Assembly: GCA_009760855.2 (NCBI GenBank) | Contig: WPIO01000037.1 | Coordinates: 62,001-126,000, forward strand | Length of the DNA stretch: 64,000 bases | Direction of reading: 5' to 3' | From: Cristatella mucedo | Lineage: Eukaryota; Bryozoa; Phylactolaemata; Cristatellidae | Part shown: positions 1 to 13,319 of the stretch, in pieces | How the letters are laid out: each line of letters begins with the position of its first letter | Position numbering within the stretch: the stretch's first letter is position 1 | The notes under the pieces: model-generated | Told to the model about the DNA's origin: nothing | What the model saw: the letters and a program-made list of their open reading frames with translations, nothing else | The model's database searches: none | Made by a program: the position numbers and the translations under genes

Positions 1-69
1 ACGGCGATCGGTTATCTAGCAAGCCATTGGAGTATGTGGTCCGCAGGGATCTGTGCTCGGCCTACTTGT

Positions 70-146
70 TTCACAATTCATAATAACAGAAATGTTAATT
101 TGTATAGCACCCTGAGGACACAATCTCTATCCGGGTGCTTTACTAC
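70..146 (-). repeat. Degenerate LINE family-1 3' tail
   Basis: The stretch reads as 'tttgtatagcaccctgagga', followed shortly by 'caatctctatccgggtgctt'. This is the reverse complement of the tail that ends the better LINE family-1 copies in this window (for example 47665-47742). No coding part is attached. The rest of 1-600 shows nothing recognisable except a weak resemblance to LINE sequence around 290-330. Confidence 0.5.
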
Positions 147-599
147 TATCGGCAAGAGAAGCAACACAATACCTAAGGGCTAGTGACATGCACGGCACCA
201 AGAATGCAAAGGCAAGCAAGTATCATGCTTTGGCCGACATGCTGAAGCAAACTTAAACACTAACGGCGACCGGCCAGCTAGATCTAGCCACCGAGTTTTG
301 CATCAGTTGAAAAAACTTGAAGGCACAGGCCAGGAGTCTGAATAATGATAAAAGGGAATTGCAGCAATCTAGACACAATTCACTGACTGACTTGTGAGCT
401 ACACTGTCTGCCCTGCCCTCATCGAAAGAGACCCTAATTTTGGCACGGTTCCTTAGGTGAAAGTAGGCCGACTTGACAGTGGAGGCAATGAGCTCATCTA
501 ATCATAAGACGTTTTTGAATACGGTGCCCACATAGCAGGCAGCCACAGCATGGAGGTCGCTGAAACGATACGGTCGCTGAATCAGTCTTGAGGGTTAGG

Positions 600-1410
600 T
601 CCTCCAACTTTCGGGTGCCATTTTTTACACTCTCCCTCTGGCCGATGTAATCGCCGTGCACAATCTAGGCCTTCATGCTTATGCAGATAACACACAGGTG
701 TACCTGGGCTATGATCCCTCCTTGCCCAGTTGAACTCTCTCAACTCCCTTTCAGCATGCATTGCTGACATTCGCATTTGTACGACAGCAGCTATCTCGAA
801 TTGAAAGACTGCAAAACAGAGCTACTAGCTCTGGGCAAACCTAGTGCTACTCAAAAATTTGGAAAGTCGGACCATCAAAATGGACTCAGCTTGCATAACT
901 TCCGTGACAGCTGCACAAAATCTAGCTGTCCTGTTCCAAATGACCTTTCACTAGACGACCACATCAGCCCCACAGTCAAGTCTGCCTGCTTTCAGCAACT
1001 TAACATTACTAAAATTTGGGTCTGCTGAGACGAGGATGCCAGATCCAAGTTGGTCCGTGCCTTTGTGACATACCGTCTCGACTTCTGCAACTCACTGCTT
1101 GCAGGTCTCCCGGCCTATGTCATGAGGTGCTTACAGTTGGTGCAAAACTCAGCAACCAGGTTTGTCTGTCGTGTGAGCATTGCAAATTCCACATCAGCAC
1201 AATCACTTCTCACCAGCCTGCACTGGCTCCCAATCAAGGAGCAGCGTACCGACTTCAAGGTTTCCTTTGAGGTCTCTTCATTCTTTGGCTCCAGCCTACC
1301 GATCAGAACTACTCCAAGTGGCCAAGCAAAAGCTAGGCTCTGCCCGGCGGTTCAGGGGGTTCACCACAATACCCTCAGAGGCCCAGACCACAGGCAAGGG
1401 CACAAGTGAG
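600..1410 (+). mobile_element. LINE family-1 fragment (non-LTR reverse transcriptase, decayed)
   Basis: Translations in several frames recover a reverse transcriptase C-terminal half in the right order. A degraded '[15 protein letters not shown]' (catalytic box region) lies at about 678-720. 'LELKDCKTELLALGKPSATQ' lies at about 797-856. 'DFCNSLLAGLPAYVMRCLQL' lies near 1080-1140, followed by 'VQNSATRFVCR'. The same blocks occur in copies at 46876-47511 and 53095-54792. Frame changes and stops show it is dead. The clade looks like the CR1/L2 group from the FADD/YADD context and the C-terminal motifs, but a phylogeny would be needed. Confidence 0.8.
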
Positions 1411-3140
1411 CTTTTTTTTTCCAAGAAAAGCCGACCAGGAAGCTACGAGAGTATTCGTCCAGCACCCAGCACCTGCTAGCATCTACTTGTCCGTGCCACC
1501 TGGCAGCTTTACAAGGGCTGCACTCCAGGTCGCAGGTCACGGAGGGTATGATCATAATAAGCCTGGCTAGCGAAAGCCATCAGCCACAGCTGGTGGCAAC
1601 CAGCTGCGCCGCCAGACAGAGCAGTCAGTACCACGTGGTCGGCGCCGTGTGCTACTGCGGCTAATTTTCCTACAAGACATTTTTTTGTAGGTCAGCTGAA
1701 CCCTTATCGCATAAAGGATAGCCGATCGTGACCAACCCCCTACCCAGCTTAACTACTTTGGTAAGAGGATTTCGGCCTTTGGTAAGAGTCTTGTGGCACT
1801 GCTGATAAGGTAACTGCAAGGCAGTAACAACCACGTGGATGTGGCGTCCTGCCGCTTTCGACCGGGTGCTTGCCATACAAATGTGGAGTCAGCTAATCAC
1901 AAGCTCCGACAACGTGGCCTAAACCGATAAGGATCATGGGTAAAAAGTTTCGGCTCGGTGCATAACTGGCAGAGCGGCAGTCACAGGCTAGGCCGGAGGC
2001 TCGGCTGCACGCAAGCAAGCAAGGCGGCACTATGCCAGGCCAGCCAAGTGGATGAGAGCAATGCGTTTACATTACGCTGGCGGCCTCAGTCACACCAGTC
2101 TTCTTTCTGACTTGTCAAAGCCGGGTGTGGTGGGGGAGTGGTGGGGGGAGGATAAGGTGACAGGATACCGGCTAACGAGACATGAAATACGGGCTTCACT
2201 CGACCGCAGATCAACTGCACAGGTGTGGCCCAGGCCCAGTGCTGCACTGGCGCTCGCTCGGATGCTGGTGTCGACTCTCCTTGGGCACCACGGCCATGTA
2301 GCATGATCGCCAGCGTCCATCTTGTGTCATCCAGGGCCCACCCCTTGACGGGTCGGTCACATCCAACCGAGGATGAGGCGGCGGCAGCAGCCTGCAGCGC
2401 TGGCTGCTGCTACTGCTCGTGTCTCTCTGCTCGGGTGCAGGCAGCTCGTGCGGCAGCGGCAGTCTAACTGCAGCCTCCTGTTGTCACAGGGCGGGAGCAA
2501 GCGAGCGGGCAAGGGACCCTCTCCGACAAGATTAGGCATGGCTCCTCACATAGCTAGCACCTGCCTCCCCTCCCCCTAGGTAACAGCCCCGAGCAGACCA
2601 GAGGGCGAGTACACCTCAGCTGCGGGGAGCTGCTGCTGCTGCTGCTGGGTGCGGCGCCCAGTGACACCATTCACGAGCTATGGAGAAGCGGAGCTGCCGG
2701 GCAGCGCCGGCGATGCCCGGCAGCTCTCGACGCCAGTTGCGAGGGGAGACAACTCTGCTCGGCAGCTCTACTCCCCCCCCCCGGCAAATTCAATTAGGCT
2801 GAGTCGGTGGCCGGCCAGCCGCCAGTGACCTGTATGGAAAAACGTGGCTCCAAACATTCAAGCGGTTCGTATTCAAAGGGGTTCGACAGTGAGAATCATT
2901 CGTAGGATCATGCTTACTGTACAGTACACCGGGCAATGGCAACTGGCGCTGGCAACTATCCACTACATCAACAAAGCTGCTATGTGGCAAACGAGCGCAT
3001 GTGGCTGCACGCTCGTCGACAGATCACTGCTGCTGCCCAGATGTCTCTGCTACATGAGCACTCATTCTCTGATCCACGCGATGCAGCAGCTTGTGAAACC
3101 GCTCAGCACAATTCGAATCGGCTATCAGAATATCGCTGAT
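1411..3140. other. Stretch without a recognisable gene
   Basis: I see no conserved protein. Short open frames are present but none has a family motif. A short (CTG)n run lies at about 2630-2648 and a C-run at about 2773-2783. Confidence 0.5.
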
Positions 3141-3141
<1 letters not shown>

Positions 3142-3184
<43 letters not shown>

Positions 3185-3230
3185 GAGACAGACAGAGAGA
3201 GAAAGATGAGACAGAGAGGGAGAGAGAGGT
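3142..3230. repeat. (GA)n microsatellite
   Basis: A pure GA run of about 40 bp is followed by degenerate GACAGA and GAGA units. Reading frames with R/E or S/L dipeptides across it are artefacts of the repeat. Confidence 0.95.
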
Positions 3231-3564
3231 CGACTGGTGGCCAGCAGCAGCTGAATTGCGATTGCTTTGGTGTACCCTTAAGAGGCGATATATTGGTCTC
3301 AATTGTCTACCGGCTGGCAATTTTGCGGCAGGCGAAAAAACAGGGAGCAAAATACCAGGCAAATGGGGCTCTGCCAGGTGGTCACCAAAGGCACACTCAG
3401 ACAGCACTACAGCTTCTCCTATTACCTCCCCACTTTCTTCCTGTCAAGCTGTCGAAGTCATCAACAGAGGGGCCGGCTGCTCTCCACCAAGGACGAAGTT
3501 TGTGGCAAGTAAAGTAACCACATCTCGGCTCAGCTTTTGGCTACGACTCAAAAAGTTGTAATAG

Positions 3565-3645
3565 TATTCATATCATTAATAATAATAACTTTGCACAGCA
3601 CCATGTGAGAACTAGACCTCTTTCTGGGCACTTTGCTCACGCTGG
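3565..3645 (-). repeat. Degenerate LINE family-1 3' tail
   Basis: An imperfect (AAT)n run is followed by sequence resembling 'tagcaccctcagagaactc...tctttctaggcactttac' in reverse complement, the family-1 tail. It is too diverged to place exact ends. Confidence 0.45.
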
Positions 3646-5029
3646 ATAGGAAAACCAGAGCAGCACACCTCGAGTTCCGGTGAGCGCACCATAGCCACCG
3701 AGAAGACACGACCGAAGAGTAGCTGGTGAAGACTCGACGGCCAAAGCGAATGCCTCGCATTACCAGCTGCCTCAGCGGCAAGTCACGGCAGCTTCTTCGG
3801 TAGCCGTGCCGCTGGTGGCGCTAAATTTCTAAGACTTACAAGTGACAGAGGTGGTGATCGAGTGGAGCAGCGCGATTGCTAGCAGCTGAGCTGCTAGCAA
3901 GGATGACAGCAGTTCAGCTAACGACCAATGAGAATGATCATAAATGGCCTGCTTTTATTAGAAAAACACGTTGGCCCTTCAGCCAGTAGCAGAGCCGGTC
4001 GAGGCGTACTGCAAAAGTTCACGTTTACTTTATATTCAGAACGCCAACCGACGAGGCTCTGGCTAGCCTAGAAGAGCAACTATTGCTGCAGACACACTGT
4101 ATTGCTATCGTTTGCCATGCCTGCCAAGATTCCTTGATCTATGTGCTCACAGCACAGCTTACTCTAAGATACCACCATGGAAGGAACTTGTAAGAAATAC
4201 GGAGTGCCCTACTTCGAAAGTCTCATAACTTCTAGGAAGAACAAAAACTTACGAAGACGGTAGGAAGGACTTTTTGAACCTGGACCTTGAACCTCTGAAC
4301 CCAGCTTAACCTAGCCTCCATCAAATGCCAGATAAGGATGCTCTGCCAGGTGGTCGCTAGTCTTGCTGTCATCAAAACAGAATGCATCGGTTGCCAGAAC
4401 GCTCTTGCTTTGAACATACGACTAAAAGGTGAATTTCTCTATAAAAAAAAATTGCTTTCCGTATGGTCTCAAAAACCAGGTGCAATGCCCTTGCAGTCTT
4501 AAAGATATTCGTCAACCTCCTTCTCCATCGGCTGCCATCACCTCTCTGTGATTGTGATTCACTGTCTGCCTTGCACCCTCTTACTACGTCAGAAAATGCT
4601 GTACAACCAGGTCGGCAAAATAAAAAAGAAACCGGCTCTGATATTCATGTCAGAGCCTGTTGCCCGGGCATAAGCCAAAGTGAAACAAGAGTAGCTGTCA
4701 AGTGACAGCTCAGACAGACTCAAACCTCAAGAAATTTACCTTACCTCCAAGGGTGGGGTCAATTCGGGGCAGGCATCCTTACTTACTAGCTGCCTCTCTC
4801 TGCCTCAGTTGGGACCAATGAAAAGTCAAGCAGCCAGCAGCTCCCAGAAGCCACTTAGACTTAGACGTAGTCCCACTATGATTTCCCTTCAACCTATACA
4901 ACTCCGTCCTTTCATAAGCCTGCAATTGTTTACTTGCTACTAAAGCTAGCTCTTGGTTTAGACGTTAAGGCCTGTGTGCAGACTTAGCTCTAGGTGCTCA
5001 CACACTTGCAGGCAAGGGCACACACGCAC
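3646..5029. other. Stretch without a recognisable gene; small palindrome at 3876-3900
   Basis: No protein family is recognisable. One perfect 12-bp-arm inverted repeat with a single central base lies at 3876-3900 (arm TTGCTAGCAGCT). Otherwise the sequence looks unique and noncoding. Confidence 0.45.
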
Positions 5030-5037
5030 ACCGCACA

Positions 5038-5092
<55 letters not shown>
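5030..5092. repeat. (CA)n microsatellite
   Basis: A CA dinucleotide run of about 55 bp with a few CGCA interruptions on the left side. Confidence 0.95.
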
Positions 5093-5095
<3 letters not shown>

Positions 5096-5647
5096 CTGTC
5101 TCTGTTACTTCTACCTCACTAATTCAGGCATGTACCCAGCACATCTCAGATATCTTTCGGTCTGGTGCATGCCTCAACCCATTGCCACATCCGCTGTTGC
5201 TTATCTGTGTCTGCAGCTAGTCTCACTCTCCTCTCTCTCCGCTTCGTTTTGTGTATTGATGCCATGCCTTCTCTCATCACGGCTGTTGCACCTGAAAGTT
5301 AAAGTCGACCTGCACGTGATTGACACGCGATATTGCTACTCGATCATCATAGAACAATCACAAAATTGAGCAATTACTTCGTGGCTAATGCTATTGACTT
5401 GAAGGAACTCCATTTAGGCAGTCAGTTTGAATAGAGTAATTAGTCGAACTCTCATAACGAAGCCACCGATCTATGCATATTAAAATTTCCAGCATGCCAT
5501 TATCGACGAACGGCGGCTGGACAACAAGGGGGAATTAAAGTCAAGCGCCGAGAGACACGGGCTGGCTAATAACTCGTTCGAGCTATGCCACCCACAAAGC
5601 AAGCAAGCCCAGCACAGACTACACCGGACCGTGGCATCCATCTTGCA
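5093..5647. other. Stretch without a recognisable gene
   Basis: Between the (CA)n and (GA)n tracts I see no conserved coding sequence or repeat family. Open frames that enter from the two microsatellites are repeat artefacts. Confidence 0.4.
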
Positions 5648-6150
<503 letters not shown>

Positions 6151-9100
6151 GCAGCAGCACGGCTATGGGGACAATAGGATGACACAACAATAAGCCACTA
6201 GACTAAAGCCTGACAGCAGTGGTCTGTCGAGTAGGGAGTCGATGGCTAAATAGACCATCAGGTCCAACGAAGCTACACAGAAAATGGTAACGCCATCGAG
6301 CTCGACCAACCAGCCATAGCAGTTTGTTTATGTGGATGGCAGTTCAGCTCGGGCCTTCACTTGCTCCACATGCCACAGGGGGGGAGGGAAGGTGGGGTGG
6401 TGCCCAATTCATTTAAATCTGCAAGAGCAATGAAAAGTTCTATTGAACAAAATAAAGCACTCACCATATAATCTCCTTCCATTCTCGCTCACATCAAAGC
6501 CTATGCACAGCCTTCACCTCACTGCACTCACTAATAAGGCCGACGACACCGTGGCACTTGGACGTTGCTACAGCTACACGCACGCCAGCCCGCACAATTC
6601 ACCGAGTCGCTAAAAAATGAATTCGCTTGCTTCTCCATAATGCGGCGTTTTGAGAAGCCGATTGCCTTGGGCTGCTCGAGGTCTCTGCTGTGGCGTGGCG
6701 CACGCAAGTCCAGCAGACGAACGGAAGGAAATGCCTTCAGTCTTCGAGGAGCCTTGGGATGCTACCGGCTGGACTGTATATGAGTTGCCGGTTGGACTCT
6801 GGTCGCAGGCCCAAAAACAATACTCTGAGCAAACAAAGGTCACCGAACACCAGCAGATAAGCGGTACAAGCGGTGGAGTGAGCTGCCTGCTGCCAGGTTG
6901 CTAGAAAACAGCTGAATAGAGGTCCCCTGCAGAGAGGAGGGAATGGTTTTGTGCTAACCCGGGTCCTCTCAAACGGGTCCAAATATAGGTCGTTGCACCG
7001 TTGACGGCAAGCCGATAGCATGGCCGTCCTCTGTGGCTCTAAGGCAGTCCCACAAGTCCCACTGAATGGACAGTCGTGGCCTCAATCCGGTCCAGACTGA
7101 TGTCCCACTTGGCCCGGTCTCCTGGGTCAGCTGGCTTCTGGCAAGTCACGAGCTCCTTTTAATGACGCCTGCCGGCGTTCTCGTATTCTTAGTTATGATT
7201 ACGCTAACAAAACACGACGTCTTAAACTACCTAGATTCATTTTTAAAGGGGAAATGAACGGGACGCCTCTTCCTCCCCTTCCACGACAGTCTTCATTCAA
7301 GGTGATCCCTTGTTTACCTTACGCATCCCCCCCCAGGGTTTGAGACTGCTTTGCTTGCTACACGACAGCCTTATTTCTTTCTTGCTACCAGTCTGCTAAA
7401 GCCCGGCCAGCCGGTCTCTGCAGCCAGGCTCGGCTGCAGTAAGTCATTTCCTGCAGCTGCAGCTCAGTGAACTGCCGTCAACTGCTTCATTGAGGCTCCA
7501 GCTGCATTAGTCATGCTTCATCCCACAGGCCAGAATGGACTTGGCAATTCAGAATATCCAGCATGTGCAACTGAAACCAAGATCCACCGGTGTCAATTGG
7601 TGGATGTGCGGCTGCCTCTATCCTAGTGTCCGTCTGTTTGCATTTCAATCACAAAAAAAAGGGTTTAAAGGAAATTGTAAAAATCAGGATTTCCGGCAGC
7701 TGGCTCGAGGCCTTGCTGCTGGCACTGGAGCTGGACTTTTAAGAGAGCCACCGACCGGGCCAAAGATTTGCCGACCCAAGAAGCTTTGATCAGATCGCTG
7801 CATGCTGCCAACCTTCATTTGAAGCCCTCCCCCTCTGGAGAGCTTGCTGTGGGGACAGAGGTATGGTTAAGACAACCCTTGGCTCACAGATATAAAAGCA
7901 CTTCCTGACACGGCTGGTGCTCAAGCTCGACTGCAATTAGTGCAAAGCTTGCCACTGTTCTCCTTTCCCCATGCAGCCCTTTGCCGCAGTTCCTGCCCAC
8001 GATGTAACCACTCACTGAGCTACATTACTATGCTGCCGAGTAGCTCTCTCCATTTTCAGCCGCCTTCCGCCTCCAACACTTCCCCCTCTCCCGCCCCCAT
8101 TTCAGGTTCTGCCTGTGCACGAAAGAGCACAGGGAACGGTTAAGAATTTCTGCAAAGCGCTGCCGTGTCAGCAGGCAATAAGAGCACGTGCAAACGTGAC
8201 CAAAATGAGATTTTGCTGCATTGCGATGCTTCACAAACGTCTTGCCGTCATTATTACCAATTGCAGCAGCAGCAGCAAGAATCCAATGGACCAAGAATCT
8301 GTCACCCGATCGAGGGCACTCAGCTACTTCACCCTTTCTTAAGCTGAGGCGCAACACATGGCAACAGAGGCTGACGGCTGGCAGCAGCCTATGCTGCAGG
8401 TGATGGCCACCGTAGGGAACTGTTGCAGTCGACGCAGGAGGCATATCGCCTCGCAGGCAGGCATCTATCGCATGAAACGGCAGCTCACTGATGTCTCCAT
8501 CGCTCCAAGGCCAAGGCCGCACCGCCCGCCCGGAGGCCACGGCACTTTTGAGTGCAATCGTCATTCAGATTGCATCGCCGACTCTTTCCTTTGCTTGAAC
8601 GCTGCAATTTCGCTCGGGTGGACCCTGCGAGGAATCACGCGAAGCTACCGTTGGTTGGTATACCTCGTGCGCTCACTCACAAGGGCATGCGTGCGCTCGC
8701 CTGTCCCTCCTAGAAAAAACTCAAAAAAGTTAATCGGTCAACTCTTTTTAGGGCTTACCCGGCTTGTTCTAGCTGCACCATAACGACCCTGAAAGTAATG
8801 TCATAACATGCTCATTAGTCGTAGATGGCCTGGTATGATCAATGACCTATGACTCACATAGTTTAAGGAGAGAGGAAGAGAATGAGGAGCACATACGTTC
8901 AGTGCACATACACTCAATTCATAGCCCTCCTTAATTTCTGTATAAAGAAATTGTCTCCCTTGTCTTAAAAATCAAGCACTCCCGATCGATGGCATCGAAA
9001 TCATTCAAGCCTGCACTGAGCCTCCCTCTCCGAATTGCTCTGCCTCTCCATTCCTCCTCCTCCTCCTCCTCCTCCCCGTCCCACTGAATGCCCATATTCG

Positions 9101-9424
9101 TGGGCAATACTTGACCTTGCCGGTGTCAGCATCAAATAGTAATCAGACAGTGGCCAATGGTGGTGTTGCTCGGCCCTGCAATATTTGCAGGGTCGCACTG
9201 TCTTCCTGATCGCAGCCAGTCGGATATACTGACTCCGAATGGTGGGACTTGGCTAACAAATAGCCCATAGCAGGAATTCGCCAGCAGCTATCGCTGCTAA
9301 AATCACGTGGGGTTAAAAACTGCCACCGAGAACGGACATGCTGCGACTACCATAGCGCCGCTGCCACTCACCAGTCTCACCAGTCTGTCTGGGAGTTGAT
9401 AGCGATGCGATGCGATGATGATAA
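6151..9424. other. Stretch without a recognisable gene
   Basis: No conserved exon was found. A 178-codon open frame on the minus strand at 8028-8564 has no family motif, and shadow frames exist on the other strand, so I do not call it. A TATAAAAG sequence lies at about 7890 without a supporting gene. A short (TCC)n run lies at about 9054-9075. Confidence 0.45.
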
Positions 9425-9485
9425 TAATAAGAATAAGACACCTTATATACGGCACCCTAAGTCTCTTTCTGGCCGATTTACACAT
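9425..9485 (-). repeat. LINE family-1 3' tail fragment
   Basis: An (AAT)n-like run followed by 'cggcaccctaagtctctttc' and a degraded 'tggccgatttacacatgtgc'. This is a diverged reverse-complement copy of the family-1 tail. No coding part is attached. Confidence 0.5.
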
Positions 9486-9589
9486 GTGCAGAGATACGAC
9501 TAATCAGACTTGCATACAGGTCACGTATACAAAGGATACACATGCACTCGCTCATGCCAATAGAGAGTGGATGAAGACCCTTGGTCTCT

Positions 9590-9725
9590 GCTAGGGGTAA
9601 GCTGCTCACATTTCACGATCCGGGTCATGGGTTCGAGTTCTGCAGAGGGCGATCCTTTATTTCACACTGTAAAGAGTGGTGCCCGACGGCAGTGAGGCTC
9701 GCTATTCTGCCGCTTTACAAATTCG
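9590..9725 (+). mobile_element. Degenerate SINE A (tRNA-derived head)
   Basis: A B-box-like 'gggttcgagttctgcag' is followed by 'ggcgatcctttattt' and an end 'tattctgccgctttacaaat'. This is the same order as the clearer SINE A copy at 62150-62335 (B box, then the 'gcgatccgatttattg' body, then 'ctgccgctatac' tail). It is diverged and without clear target duplications. Confidence 0.55.
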
Positions 9726-9729
9726 GCTG

Positions 9730-11001
9730 CTGAATCATTGACCTCCGTTTTACACTCCGTTTTTTCATTCAAAAGTCGAAGGGCCCCCCCCCCCAGGTTT
9801 GGAGGTCAGTCCTGGGAGAATTTGAGGTCAAGCGCACTTGTCAACCACGTGCGAGGGCAGTGGAGGAGGCCTGCCAAGGATTTAGCGACCGACCAAGTCT
9901 ACCGAAGCCCAGCCACCAGGCATGCGGTCAACATGGCTACTGGCTGGCCCTGTGCCTGACCAGGCAAGCTCAATCAACGATGTCTGCCTAATCCTGCCAG
10001 CAGCCGAGCGATGGCTGCCCTTGTCACGAAGCCTACACGGATTGACTGTGTGCTTACACAGACAGCACTCACTGATCGGGCCCGACGTCAACCGTCTGGA
10101 GTGAGGGGGGAGCTGCACGAAGCATCGCTGCTGCAGCTTCCGGAGAGACAACCGGAAGCTGCCTGCATCGGCTTCCGGACGGCTCGGGCATGGTTAGTGG
10201 CTCTCCCCCCCCCCCACCATAGACGAAGAGCCGTGGAAGCTTACCAAGCTTTCCTTGTCCTTGACCTTGCGCTTTAGCCCAGAGGCTCTTCGCCGGCGCA
10301 GATGACAATGATCGCGCCTGCAGATGTGCAAACAGGTCGAAGAAGCCTAGATTGCTCAGCAGCGACCGTGCTCTCTCACCCCCCACACGCAATAGAGCAG
10401 CCGACAGCCTGCCAGTGCTTGCCACCCCCTATCTGACCCCTGCCCACCCTCGACCCCACCCCTCTTGACCCCTGCCCACCCCTTTCAACCCCAACCCTCT
10501 CGACCCCAACTCTCATCGACCTGCGGCTGGAGAACAGCTGGGCTCCTCAGCTCTTAGGTGGCTTAGGTGGCTGCAGCCAACAAATGCCTCGTTTACTGGC
10601 CACGCCGGGTTAACGGGCAGGGTGATAGAGTAAAGTGGAAAGCGATCCCGATATCCTGCTACTGTCGCCCCAACCCCCTTCTCCCGAACCCCTTCTCGCC
10701 GATGCTGCTGCTGCCCCCACCCACACTCTCAGCCCACGGTAGCTCCCAGTTAACTCCAGCCTCAAGCAGCAAGCGAGCGATGGTGGCGACCACCGGTCGC
10801 TATCGGGTGGCGATGGCTGCAAGCAAGCCGAGTCACTCGTGCCGCTGAGTGCATGCCACCCCCCCCCCCAAACACACAATCACCACACACGTGTGGCACC
10901 TTTCACCTCTTCTTCCTGCCCCCCCCCCCCGACAGCATGACCCAACTGCCTGCATCCTGGCCACTAGCTGATGCTGCCCATCACGCCGACCTCTCTCCTC
11001 C

Positions 11002-11032
<31 letters not shown>

Positions 11033-13164
11033 GGCCGCTGCTACTGAGCAAATAGGCATGAATATTCAATATTTGCTCGGTAATATTTAACAAGTCGCGC
11101 GGAAAATGTTCGTCCGAGCCGGCGAGGCATTGCAGGGAGGGGGCCGGCGTCGTTCTCGGCGTCGCCGGCCGGCGCTAGCTCGTGGGGACGGCTGGAGAAC
11201 GCTCGGGTTGAAAGGAGCGGGCGCGGCGGCCTCGAGAGTGGATTGCCTGCCGCTCGCGGATATGAATAAGTCATATAATTATGCATTACGCATATGCACA
11301 AGCAACGCCGCATTTGCATGGGTATACATGATGAGTATGTTAATGCGTGTGAAAAGCCTAAGGTCGTCGCCGGCAATGCCCGGATCAAGTGCAGGCGTGC
11401 CGCAGGAGCGACCGCTCCCGTCTGCTGTCTGCTGCGCGAGCTAGCCCTTACAATCTCACGCCGAGAGAGCCGTACCAAGGTGCTCGAGAGCGGCCGCAGC
11501 ATGCGGGAGGCGTCGTGGGTTTGGGAGGAATCCCTATCCGGGGGGGGGAGCTGGCCTAGAAAAACCTGGGCCGGAGGTGGACCGACAGTGGGAACGGCAG
11601 ACCGCCGTCGCAGCCGCCAGCTATGCCAGCCCTCTCGGCGCTAGCGGCTTTCGACGGGGCTTAATAACTGGCAAACACGGCGATATAAGCGACAATGAGT
11701 TATTGCTGTCGCGACGGCGGCACATGACCTGGTAAGTCAATACCGGAAAAGGCGTTTTGTGTGCCTATAATATAAGCTGCCGCATAAACCAACAAAGAAA
11801 CTTGATAAGCCGCCTGGCGGGCTAGAACCTGCCGGCGGAATATTGCTGCGGTGGTGGGCGGCGTGGGCCCGCTTTGCGCACGAAATATGATAAGGGCGCC
11901 CGGCGGCGAGACCTCTGGCCGGAGACGTGGCGGCGGACCAGGGACGCGAGAAACGCCAGCAAGGCTCTCTCTCTCTTTCTCTCTCCCCCCCCCCCCCAGC
12001 GCCCGGCCATCGGTTATTAGGCTGCGGACGACTCTAAACACAAAGCCAGCAGGGCGGCGGCTGACGTCGGCTTAAGTGCCAATTATGCGCGATATTGACA
12101 GACTAAGTCTAGGGCATTAGCGTGAGCATATTGCATTATTGCTATTACGGTTATCGTTCAAACATATTCGCAATATGCCGGCGTGCGGGCTAGCCGCGGG
12201 CGGGGGGGGGGGGCCAGGCATAGTCGACCGTCGCGGCCTCCACGGCCGACATCCGAACTCCTCGGATCGGCGGCTACAGCCCCGCAGCCGCCGACATCGG
12301 TCACGGCGGCGGCGAGCACCGAGATCTCGCTCGCTCGGATTACGTGAGTGGCTGCCGGGCAGCCGAAAGGCGCCAGCGGTAATTAGAAACTAGGTACGTT
12401 GCCGCCGATTCCCCGCCGCCGAAGCAGCAGTACAGCACGCAGACCGTCGCTCTGCCGTAAACCCCAACCCCCCCTTACTTACTTACTTACTTACTTACCT
12501 ACCTATCTAATCACCCCTACTCCGACGATACAAGGCAGCAGCCACTGAGAGAACGCCACAAGCGGGATCGAGCTGTACACGGCGGCGGCGGCAGCGTGGG
12601 GGCCCCACGCAGGGCTCGCACGAGGTGGCCTCGCCAGGTTCCGACGGGGCGGTCGCGGCTTGGGACGGGCGACGGCGACTGGGGTACATGTCGCCTCCAA
12701 TCCTCTCGCCGCCGCCCGGCGGCAGCCGCCCGGCGCCACTCGGCCACCGGTTGCAGCCTAGAGCCGCGTAGGTGGTCTGGTCAAGAGGAACGTGGCCGCA
12801 GCGGCCGTGTCCAGCGCCAGCGGGCCGGCAGTGGCGGCGGCGGTACCCGCAAGGGTGCGCACGAGGCCGGGTGGCGGGCGCGAGCAGTCCTTGCCCCTGT
12901 CGCGGCTGGGCCAGCTAGCTGCTTACCTGCGAGACCGAGCGCCGAGCCGTCGCCGGCCTCATCTATGTGCATCGGGTTGTCTTGCTTCCGTCGAGGCATG
13001 CTGGTGCTTCAGCACGACGTCCGGTCTAAACGAGACGAGCTTACATAGCTGGCGCAACGATTCGCGCATGCGCGGCAAGGTGAGGAGCATATAACCAGCA
13101 TGGCGGCTCTCCGGGGCATCGCAGGGCATGACCCCGTAGCACCACCCACCTGCGTACGCAACTG
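9730..13164. other. GC-rich stretch without a recognisable gene
   Basis: From about 10.9 kb the sequence becomes GC- and CpG-rich. Open frames occur on both strands but none has a recognisable domain. C-runs lie at about 9783, 10206, 10860, 10920 and 11987. A C-rich imperfect repeat of 'gacccctgcccaccc' type lies at about 10430-10515. A short (CT)n lies at about 11000-11035, and a (CTTA)n run at about 12473-12500. Confidence 0.45.
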
Positions 13165-13319
13165 GTGCCCGCGGGCAGCTACGGCGGTGCCCACGGGCAG
13201 CTACGGCGGTGCCCACGGGCAGCTACGGCGGTGCCCACGGGCAGCTACGGCGGTGCCCACGGGCAGCTACGGCGGTGCCCACGGGCAGCTACGGCGGTGC
13301 CCACGGGCAGCTACGGTGG
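13165..13319. repeat. 22-bp minisatellite, about 7 copies
   Basis: Tandem copies of the 22-mer 'gtgcccacgggcagctacgg'+'cg' run nearly without mismatch. A period of 22 shifts the frame at each unit, so all three plus frames stay open and give the same rotating peptides (such as YGGAHGQLRRCPRAATAVPT). This explains the 252-codon frame that spans it, for which there is no other support. Confidence 0.95.

Noticed and set aside
7885-8143. TATAAAAG with a downstream 67-codon frame as a small gene
   Set aside because: One weak promoter motif and a motif-free peptide are not enough.
8028-8564. 178-codon minus-strand frame
   Set aside because: No family motif, no splice partner, and competing frames on the plus strand. 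Composition explains its length.
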